Origin: Candidatus Altarchaeota archaeon
GTDB lineage: Archaea > Altiarchaeota > Altiarchaeia > IMC4 > QMZM01
Direction of reading: 5' to 3'
Assembly: GCA_015523055.1 (NCBI GenBank)
Contig: WALD01000013.1
Location: 1-19,613 of the forward strand
Length of the DNA stretch: 19,613 nt
Positions within the stretch are counted from its first letter, which is position 1. Each line of letters opens with the position of its first letter. Under the pieces are notes generated by a model that worked only from the letters and a program-made list of their open reading frames with translations, was not told the origin of the DNA and made no database searches. A program made the position numbers and the translations under genes. Below, piece by piece: positions 15,101-19,613 of this stretch.

Positions 15101-15371
15101 TGTATCTGTTCTACTACCGAACCCACTAAACATCAATGTTGGCAGCACCTGTGCAGATACATGTGCAGGGGCAGGATATAGTACAGGGGGTTGTATGTCG
15201 GATATTGGATGGGAGGGACATCACTGTGACGGAGATATCTGCTATTTTGGACTTAAAGAGGCCGGCAATAGTTGCGATTGTAACGCTCAAAATCCCTGTT
15301 ATTGTTATATGTCTAGGGATTGCCAGGCTAACCAGTGTTTATTAAGATGTGAGGATACGGGGTGTGTGTAG
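12198..15371 (+). CDS. Seven-module VirB2-like 'poly-pilin' with N-terminal 12-Cys and C-terminal adhesin-like domains
   Basis: The 1057-residue protein is the largest in the window. A signal peptide (about 8-29) is followed by the 12-Cys domain (C35-C135) shared with the C-terminus of the 8007 product. Seven modules open at C169, C259, C353, C466, C580, C675 and C764, with loops such as L-S-T-D-N-P-E-E-R and M-S-I-D-S-P-E-D-K. The linkers before modules 4 and 5 are longer and carry extra hydrophobic or amphipathic stretches (about 424-464 and 526-578), unlike the rest. A Thr-rich linker (844-858) leads to a beta-rich domain (about 861-982) resembling a cohesin or surface-adhesin sandwich. 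The final part (985-1056) is Cys-rich, with 14 Cys. The gene begins 25 bp after its upstream neighbour. It reads as a membrane-embedded array presenting outer domains at both ends. Confidence 0.87.
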   Translation: MKERNLGRMVGILAIVLMLGILTVPVVMAKNSADCDPGAGFVSGEGNANGKCTNDADCRGDWSCLAASPDKYFQATEESFCMTDKHSCCWKWDSGTPCPHGKVCHIPDVAGNPKNTEECWCIDDPLKPKTAADGCEESSASPDISGARISCDSIKVPDDFKLLIQTTLCILWRIIQGIVAILAALVIALAGLRWLSTDNPEERDRAKKMIASVVVGAVIIIIALQLANLLVLRVGWADFNCNSVSGEEGITSNINDVACVLFTLIQGIAAIISLVVIVIAGIKWATSDSSEERLHAKSLVIGAIAGFIIILIAGNFVRALFFGDDNALMGDVSCNISEDSIGDVKTQIEDIGCMLFMTLFFSTGIIVSLVIVIVGIKWMSSESPEDRSDAKRWLIHALIGLVIVMVASQLIWAMTSVLFNMDLKSGGFWDFLGSLFGKPYLLTCLSKLLLHGSVWILIGQIHTIFCIFVRAMQAVAAVAAALYLTLAGLRLVGTDDPESRMEAKRKIFNVLVGFMIAMLALSIVDMLSVLAMLKSLFGNVFLIGNIIGFLSKHISEDFLCPSFFKLGGEYFVKQLQYIFCVLIKIIQLVTVILAGIVIMLSSIKWSTSDDPESRTEAKTRILYALVGLAVIVLALQVVHVLLSGKIDLKGFSPLDACDDTDMGGDIGDKTRYLGCVIVRIIEASAALISGLVIVIAGIRWMSIDSPEDKSVAKGYIVHALIGLAIVIIALQLVNTLVDGTDITNFNPGCGVPENIKNSIWIMGCSLIKIIQFVAGFLGALIVIVSGLIWISSGDDLAKRVQAKAIMISAIIGIVIVVVGLQLANSLIFPGTSVLAVTCPEEPITPPTSTTSTTTTTLPTGATADLTATNLNPCKGDTITLSLDIESTREVYQALIKINIPVGLSVTSLNAEGFMSSPTPSANPPEYELVASTTSGTTGGFSLGVSCDTPGSYNIEITHLKLLDSTGAPVSVLLPNPLNINVGSTCADTCAGAGYSTGGCMSDIGWEGHHCDGDICYFGLKEAGNSCDCNAQNPCYCYMSRDCQANQCLLRCEDTGCV
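12702..14687 (+). repeat. Array of seven VirB2-like modules
   Basis: The first cysteines of the modules are spaced 90, 94, 113, 114, 95 and 89 residues apart. The two long intervals come from enlarged outer linkers on either side of module 4. Module 4 also lacks the usual tryptophan after G-L-R (it has G-L-R-L-V-G-T-D-D-P-E-S-R). No two modules are nearly identical at the DNA level. Confidence 0.86.
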
Positions 15372-15437
15372 CGGCAGGTATGGGCGAATGGTTATGATGC
15401 CCAATGCCAGGGGGATGTCAATCCGGGTAATTAGAAT

Positions 15438-16328
15438 CTATATCTCCTCGATCAGCCTCAGCAGTGCCTCAACCCTGCCGGCAGGCATTAGATGTACCCC
15501 TGCAAGTCCGATTTCCTTTATTTTATCCATATACCCGGCAGCTATGTTGATTCCCTCCTCGACAGGGTCGGGGGCGTTTTTTATCCTATTCCCTGTTTTA
15601 TCGGAGATTATAATGCCCGGAATTGTCCTGAGGAACTGGACCAGATCATAGTCATAAAGGGGCACAAGACCTACAAGAATCTTATCCCTTAAATCCTCGC
15701 CGATGAGTTTCTCATACTTGTCCAGGAAATTCTCTATAAGCGAGGGCTCAAAGACAGCCTGGGTCTGGAAAAAGTCCACCCCGACATTTAGTTTCCTTTT
15801 TGCTTTGTATATCTCTCCATCAGAGGGGGTTGCACCGGGAGATAATGCAGCACCGACAAAGAAACTTGTGGACATGTTCAATTCCTTTCCGGTTATATCC
15901 CTGCCCTGATTCATGGCCTTCATGGCCATTATAAGGGTGGTGGAGTCAAGGTCAAAAACCGGCTTCGCCCCAGGATGATCACTGCTCTTGCATGCAGGAT
16001 GATCTCCCGTCAGTGCCAGAACATTTTCGATTCCAAAGGCTGCTGCTCCAATCAAATCAGCTTGAAGAGCAAGCATGTTTCTATCTCTACATACCAGTTG
16101 ATAGATTGGCTCAACATCGTTTTGCTTCAGGATTATTGACGCCGCAAGGGAGCTCATCAGCAACAAACTTCCCGGAATATCAACCACATTCACCCCATAA
16201 AGCTTTGGCATAAGCTTTTTAATCTCTTCAAGCTCATGGTTGAATTCATCCAGATTTGGACCTCTTGGTGGAGCTATCTCTCCGGTTACTATAAATGTTT
16301 TCCCGAAATTCTCCGACAGTTTACTCAT
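15438..16328 (-). CDS. metF: Methylenetetrahydrofolate reductase, MetF-like
   Basis: The 296-residue protein is a flavin-binding TIM barrel of the MetF family, which interconverts methylene- and methyl-tetrahydropterin. It shows the catalytic glutamate in T-G-E-I-A-P-P-R-G (E17), a C-R-D-R-N segment (80-84) matching the family's conserved R-N, and L-A-L-T-G-D-H-P (104-111) at the flavin site. Length is normal. The start overlaps the metV end closely: the metV stop and this ATG are 1 bp apart (TAA-A-ATG), implying coupled translation. MetF paired with MetV is typical of bacterial Wood-Ljungdahl gene sets. In archaea the same step is usually done by F420-dependent Mer, so this gene suggests a replacement. 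Confidence 0.92.
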   Translation of the reverse strand: MSKLSENFGKTFIVTGEIAPPRGPNLDEFNHELEEIKKLMPKLYGVNVVDIPGSLLLMSSLAASIILKQNDVEPIYQLVCRDRNMLALQADLIGAAAFGIENVLALTGDHPACKSSDHPGAKPVFDLDSTTLIMAMKAMNQGRDITGKELNMSTSFFVGAALSPGATPSDGEIYKAKRKLNVGVDFFQTQAVFEPSLIENFLDKYEKLIGEDLRDKILVGLVPLYDYDLVQFLRTIPGIIISDKTGNRIKNAPDPVEEGINIAAGYMDKIKEIGLAGVHLMPAGRVEALLRLIEEI

Positions 16329-16329
16329 T

Positions 16330-16884
16330 TTATCTCTTCAGTTTTGGCATTCTGGGCTGCATGAGTTCATCCAACCTGCCGAGCTCTTTCATCCTTTCAA
16401 CTATCAGGTTCCATACACAGGGTCTGTCATCTACCTCACAGAGGGAGTTATGGACCCCCCCACATGGACCATTAAGTAGTGATTTAGGGCATCTGGCTAT
16501 GGGGCAGATTCCCCCGGTACGGTCCAAAATGCAATTCCCACAAGCCTTGCAGTATTTCGTAATCTTCTCACCATCCTTTATTCCAATCCCTGTGGTGTCA
16601 GCTGCCGGAATTACCAATGTCTTTAGCTCCTCCGCCACTATCTGTACTCCAGCTCCACAGGCCAGGACAAATATTGTGTCATAGTCTGATGGATTTATCT
16701 CTATCTTCGGCCTGTTGCAGAGAGTTGCTATCTTCTTCAACTCGGCATTAAGTTCGTTGGCAAGAGAGTCAATGTCTTTCTGTTTGATGTTCCACCCGGG
16801 GCAGAGGGAACACTGAATCAGGAGATTTCTCTCTCCACATCTGGATTTCAATTCATTAATATCCTTTATTCTCAGGGTAATCAT
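16330..16884 (-). CDS. metV: MetV-like zinc/Fe-S partner of MetF
   Basis: The 184-residue Cys-rich protein matches the MetV family (methylenetetrahydrofolate reductase C-terminal/zinc-binding family). Cysteines fall in C-S-L-C-P-G-W (C25, C28), L-A-C-G-A-G (C76), C-K-A-C-G-N-C (C112, C115, C118), C127, C132, C141, C149 and C156. The P-C-G-G-V and P-C-V-W pieces are family hallmarks. MetV is known to form a complex with MetF and to help electron transfer to its flavin in acetogens. It lies directly upstream of metF and 33 bp downstream of the DUF47 gene, in the same direction. All expected cysteines appear present. It starts at ATG 16884. Confidence 0.9.
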   Translation of the reverse strand: MITLRIKDINELKSRCGERNLLIQCSLCPGWNIKQKDIDSLANELNAELKKIATLCNRPKIEINPSDYDTIFVLACGAGVQIVAEELKTLVIPAADTTGIGIKDGEKITKYCKACGNCILDRTGGICPIARCPKSLLNGPCGGVHNSLCEVDDRPCVWNLIVERMKELGRLDELMQPRMPKLKR

Positions 16885-16917
16885 TTTAGAAGGCCTATGA
16901 ATGCTTCCTTAAACTAT

Positions 16918-17589
16918 CTATTGCTCACTGGTCATCACAATTAACTCTATCAGTTTACCTGTTTCCTCACACCTGTCGGCTATATCCTCAAGATTGTCCA
17001 GTATCTCCCTCATGACATAGAACTGTGTAAGTTTCATATCATCCCCAATTCGTATAAAATCTCTCATAAGTCCCCTTCTCACATCATCCACTCTCTCCTC
17101 ATGCTCGCTAATATCCTTTGAGTGCTTGACTGCCTCTTCAGGATTGTAAGGCATTCCCATCAGGCTCATCTCCAGAGACTTTATAGTCAATATCACTGAA
17201 TCAACCATCTTATGAAGATCATCCTTCAGGAGTTCAGGGATCTCAAATTTCTCGCACATATCAAGCCTGTGAGCGACTGCTTTGACTGCCCTCATTACAT
17301 CCTCGATACTCCGGGTGAATTTCAGCAAATCCTCTCTGTTATATGGGTCTCTTATAGACCTAACGATCCTTGCCCTGATGTCCATCGCAATCTGTCCGGC
17401 ATTTTCATCAAGGAGCATTATCTCGCTCAGGATGTTCTTGATCTTCTCGTATCTGCCTTCACATAAACCTGTGAGGGCGTCCCTCAAAAGCTCCGCACCC
17501 ATTACAATCTTCCTTACATAGTCAAGAGACTCCTCATATATCTCCCAATCCTTCTTGCTCTCAAACAGAATTCTGAAGCTGTCGCGCAT
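16918..17589 (-). CDS. DUF47/PhoU-like four-helix regulator
   Basis: The 223-residue all-helical protein resembles the DUF47 (TIGR00153) group of PhoU-like proteins. PhoU-type metal-binding E/D-x3-D motifs can be seen in E-H-E-E-R-V-D-D (about 162-169) and D-N-L-E-D-I-A-D (about 197-204). Such proteins usually accompany a Pit-type phosphate transporter; none is present here. Instead it follows a CBS protein by 1 bp (TAA-A-ATG) and lies two genes after a cation/proton antiporter. It may sense phosphate, a metal or a nucleotide state for that transporter; this is inference. Confidence 0.85.
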   Translation of the reverse strand: MRDSFRILFESKKDWEIYEESLDYVRKIVMGAELLRDALTGLCEGRYEKIKNILSEIMLLDENAGQIAMDIRARIVRSIRDPYNREDLLKFTRSIEDVMRAVKAVAHRLDMCEKFEIPELLKDDLHKMVDSVILTIKSLEMSLMGMPYNPEEAVKHSKDISEHEERVDDVRRGLMRDFIRIGDDMKLTQFYVMREILDNLEDIADRCEETGKLIELIVMTSEQ

Positions 17590-17590
17590 T

Positions 17591-18016
17591 TTATCCTCTT
17601 TCCTCCCTCTCTTTTCTGATGCTGTTTATCATCTCAAAACAGTTTAAATCCCCGATAACTTTCCCGTCCTTATTGCAGACAGGAACATCATCCAGACGCT
17701 CCTGAATGGCAATTCCTATTGCTTTATCTATTGATTCATCCTCCGGGACACACACAGGCATCCTCATCATGTTCCCGGCAGTCTGTGCAAATACCTCCCG
17801 TATAGCCACGCTGCTGTCAACGAACTGGGGGCCAAGGAATTCAAGCACATCTCTCACCGTGATTATCCCCCGTAGCTTCCCTTTATTATCAACGACATAG
17901 ACTGATCTGCTTGTTGGGTCTTTTGCCATGACATCCATTACCCTGCCTATCGAACTGTTTTCTTCTACAATGTCCGCTTCGTGCGTCACCTCCCTGTAAC
18001 AATCTCTAATTCTCAT
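17591..18016 (-). CDS. Protein with a pair of CBS domains
   Basis: The 141-residue protein consists of two CBS motifs (about 12-66 and 80-138), with R-S-V-Y-V-V-D-N-K-G-K-L-R-G-I-I-T-V-R-D-V in the first and D-V-P-V-C-N-K-D-G-K-V-I-G in the second. CBS pairs bind adenine nucleotides and regulate partners. No other domain is attached. It begins the coupled block CBS-DUF47-metV-metF and has the best Shine-Dalgarno sequence in the window. Its position between the antiporter and DUF47 suggests it gates ion transport or senses energy charge; the partner is not shown by sequence. Confidence 0.93.
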   Translation of the reverse strand: MRIRDCYREVTHEADIVEENSSIGRVMDVMAKDPTSRSVYVVDNKGKLRGIITVRDVLEFLGPQFVDSSVAIREVFAQTAGNMMRMPVCVPEDESIDKAIGIAIQERLDDVPVCNKDGKVIGDLNCFEMINSIRKEREERG

Positions 18017-18022
18017 ATTTAT

Positions 18023-18056
18023 CTCCTTATTATTTATGTTTGATCCTTTTTAATAC
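18023..18056 (-). promoter_or_regulatory. RBS and possible TATA for the CBS-DUF47-metV-metF block
   Basis: On the minus strand AAGGAG (18023-18028) lies 6 nt before the CBS start codon. Further upstream GTATTAAAAA (about 18047-18056) is a plausible TATA element, about 37 bp before the ATG. This supports independent transcription from the antiporter gene, whose stop is 69 bp upstream. Confidence 0.5.
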
Positions 18057-18085
18057 ACCACCCCAGGGTATCAGCGCCACTTTAA

Positions 18086-19231
18086 TCACTCCCTGAGATT
18101 CAGTGCACGCAATGTCGTCCTCAGGAGGGGCGGTGTTATCAGAGCAATTACAATAATCATCGCCAGAATTGAGGATGCTATCTTCTGGTTTATTACGCCG
18201 TATCTGAGGCCCATGCTCGTTATGATGAGACAGACCTCGGCTCTTGCTATCATTGCGGTACCAATGGCAAGAGACTCCTTAAGATTGAATCCGACAAATT
18301 TGGCTCCCATCCCACATCCGATTACCTTACCAAGAATCGCAGCAACTATAAGTGCTATCGTGAAGTAACCCACTGACAGATGCGCCAGATCAAATCCTGC
18401 CCCCATTACTATGAAGAATATGGGGACAAAGAAGGCGTCCCCGAAGATTGATATCTCCTCTATTATCCCTCTTGCAAAATAAGACTGCCCAAGGATAAGG
18501 CCTGCAACAAATGCCCCTATTATAATCTCAAGCCCTATCTCCTTTGCCGTTATTCCAAATATAAGGATTATAATCAATGAGAGGAGCAGGAGACTCTCTC
18601 TCCTCATAACCCACCCCCGTGATAACCTCCTGATTAATTTCATCCCCCATGTAAGGGAAAGTAGAAAGAAAGCGGCGGCAAATACGAAAACAATCGCAAT
18701 CTTTTCTAATGTCACCCCTCCAAGGGAAACAATGCTTCCAAGGATTGTAAGGACGAGAATTCCCGCAACATCGTCCCCTATTGCAATGCCCAGGATAAAC
18801 GCCCCGATTCTTGTTCTGAGCATGTTGAATTCCTGAAGAATTGACACCTGAATTCCAACCGATGTGGCCATAAGTGCAGCCCCTATAAACATTGAGCTCT
18901 GCTCCGGAAATCCAAAAAATTTTGCGGTCAGGTAACCCAGAACAAAGGAGACCAATACATCAAAGAAGGTAGCTATGATAGAATGCCTGCCGACTCTCTT
19001 GAATTCCTCCAGGTTTATAGTAAAGCCAGCGGAGAACAGGAGGAATAGGACCCCAAGGTCGGCCAGATTGTTAAGGGTTTCGGTTACCACAACCAGCCCG
19101 AAATTCCCGAATAACATCCCCAGCACGAGCTCACCCAGGACTACTGGTTGTTTCAGCCGCCGGGATATCACCCGCCCTGTGCCTGCCGCAAGAAGGACTA
19201 TTAGGAGATTTGTTAGGAATACCGGCTCCAT
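18086..19231 (-). CDS. CPA2-family cation/proton antiporter (NapA/KefB-like)
   Basis: The protein has 381 residues from ATG 19231. An in-frame TTG at 19243 would add four residues, but I prefer the ATG since the first membrane helix starts right after it. It has about a dozen membrane helices. Family marks are Q-P-V-V-L-G-E-L-V-L-G (about 28-38), the L-F-L-L-F-S-A-G-F helix, A-T-S-V-G-I (122-127) and the paired aspartates in G-I-A-I-G-D-D-V-A-G (D153, D154). A basic A-R-A-E-V segment lies in a later helix. The D-D pair is the ion-binding site of electrogenic CPA2 antiporters exchanging Na+ (or K+) for H+. There is no C-terminal Rossmann (KTN/TrkA-N) domain, so nucleotide control may come from the CBS protein encoded next. 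Confidence 0.92.
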   Translation of the reverse strand: MEPVFLTNLLIVLLAAGTGRVISRRLKQPVVLGELVLGMLFGNFGLVVVTETLNNLADLGVLFLLFSAGFTINLEEFKRVGRHSIIATFFDVLVSFVLGYLTAKFFGFPEQSSMFIGAALMATSVGIQVSILQEFNMLRTRIGAFILGIAIGDDVAGILVLTILGSIVSLGGVTLEKIAIVFVFAAAFFLLSLTWGMKLIRRLSRGWVMRRESLLLLSLIIILIFGITAKEIGLEIIIGAFVAGLILGQSYFARGIIEEISIFGDAFFVPIFFIVMGAGFDLAHLSVGYFTIALIVAAILGKVIGCGMGAKFVGFNLKESLAIGTAMIARAEVCLIITSMGLRYGVINQKIASSILAMIIVIALITPPLLRTTLRALNLRE

Positions 19232-19268
19232 TTTATCAGTCAATAGGAATAACCTTTGAATTCTGATG

Positions 19269-19277
19269 TTAAATATG
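19269..19277 (-). promoter_or_regulatory. TATA-like element for the antiporter gene
   Basis: On the minus strand CATATTTAA lies about 30-42 bp before the two candidate start codons (TTG 19243, ATG 19231). It is the best promoter candidate in the 189-bp divergent gap. Confidence 0.4.
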
Positions 19278-19318
19278 CCTCTGTCGCAGACTTTTTACCA
19301 GAGGTTTATCCTTTGGAT

Positions 19319-19329
19319 ATTTATATACT
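19319..19329 (+). promoter_or_regulatory. TATA-like element for the 19421 gene
   Basis: A TTTATATACTA stretch lies about 95 bp before ATG 19421. If used, it gives a transcript with a leader of roughly 70 nt, which fits the visible RBS of that gene. Confidence 0.35.
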
Positions 19330-19420
19330 AATCCCCAATATAAATCCGCTGGAGGAGATATTTCACGATTTGGGAGAATCACTCCATGACCCACCACAAT
19401 AAATGTAAACAGGTGTTTGA

Positions 19421-19613
19421 ATGGCCTTAGCGAGTCACTATGTCCTCAAGGATGTGTTAAATCTCCTGGAAAGAGGGAGATATGAACGTCTGGAGGAGAT
19501 ATGCACGATATACCAGAACAGGTACACGGAGGACGAGGAGTTGCTTGAGTTGTTTGATTCAATCCTGGATTATATTGATTCCAACAATAAATCAGACACC
19601 GAGAAACTGGTGA
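19421..19613 (+). CDS. Unrecognised protein, 5' part only
   Basis: An open frame starts at ATG 19421, preceded by AGGTG 5 nt upstream of the start, and continues to the window edge (64 codons). An in-frame TGA directly before the ATG fixes the start region. The fragment (MALASHYVLKDVLNLLERGR...) is strongly acidic and predicted helical, with no signal peptide or known motif. It is divergent from the antiporter. I cannot assign a family from this piece. Confidence 0.6.
   Translation, partial: MALASHYVLKDVLNLLERGRYERLEEICTIYQNRYTEDEELLELFDSILDYIDSNNKSDTEKLV

Noticed and set aside
19349..19509. CTGGAGGAGATAT occurs twice (about 19349 and 19490), once before and once inside the last gene
   Set aside because: The match is short, purine-rich and does not extend convincingly; coincidence is likely.
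1..19613. tRNA or rRNA genes, insertion sequences with transposases
   Set aside because: I found no rRNA-like stretch, no convincing tRNA cloverleaf and no transposase-like protein on either strand by eye; a covariance search could still reveal a small RNA.

Overview
This window is archaeal and carries a chromosomal locus. The evidence is a TATA-rich, partly leaderless promoter style, a short-form RNase Z, a DUF47/PhoU-like protein, a CPA2-type antiporter, and secreted, Cys-rich and Thr-rich surface proteins. A MetV-MetF pair (folate-type methylene reductase) in an archaeal background would fit lineages such as ANME-1/Methanophagales or their relatives, which use MetF instead of Mer. That placement is inference only; no marker gene in the window settles it.

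Layout: (1) 1-1089, minus strand: the end of a HicB-like antitoxin and RNase Z. (2) 1129-2151: a HAD phosphatase. (3) 2159-15371, plus strand: a large surface/envelope cluster. Five of its proteins (2159-3454, 3522-4799, 8007-10475, 10541-12172, 12198-15371) are built from one repeated module of about 70 residues with two membrane helices, separated by a charged loop of the form W-x-S-x-D-x-P-E-x-R-x-x-A-K. I recognise this as the TrbC/VirB2-like (T4SS pilin-type) fold. The module counts are 1, 1, 7, 4 and 7, so 20 in all. Between the two single-module genes and the three multi-module genes sit a secreted transglutaminase-like protein (4830-5714), a single-pass membrane protein (5802-6713), a repeat-rich non-coding stretch (6714-7189) and a VapBC toxin-antitoxin pair (7190-7931) flanked by direct repeats. 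(4) 15438-19231, minus strand: antiporter, CBS protein, DUF47 protein, MetV and MetF, tightly packed. (5) 19421 to the end: the 5' part of an unrecognised plus-strand gene.

How it may work together: the multi-module proteins look like 'poly-pilins', with up to seven VirB2-like hairpins in one chain and no ATPase, coupling protein or channel gene nearby. Every junction between modules carries a pair of cysteines on the predicted outer face. Terminal domains are shared between proteins. A 12-Cys domain ends the 822-residue protein and begins the 1057-residue one. A beta-sandwich-like domain begins the 431-residue protein and ends the 543-residue one. The secreted transglutaminase-like enzyme could cut or cross-link these chains. 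I consider this cluster the likely undescribed system: a membrane-embedded or filament-forming archaeal surface assembly made from fused pilin modules. Its function is unknown.
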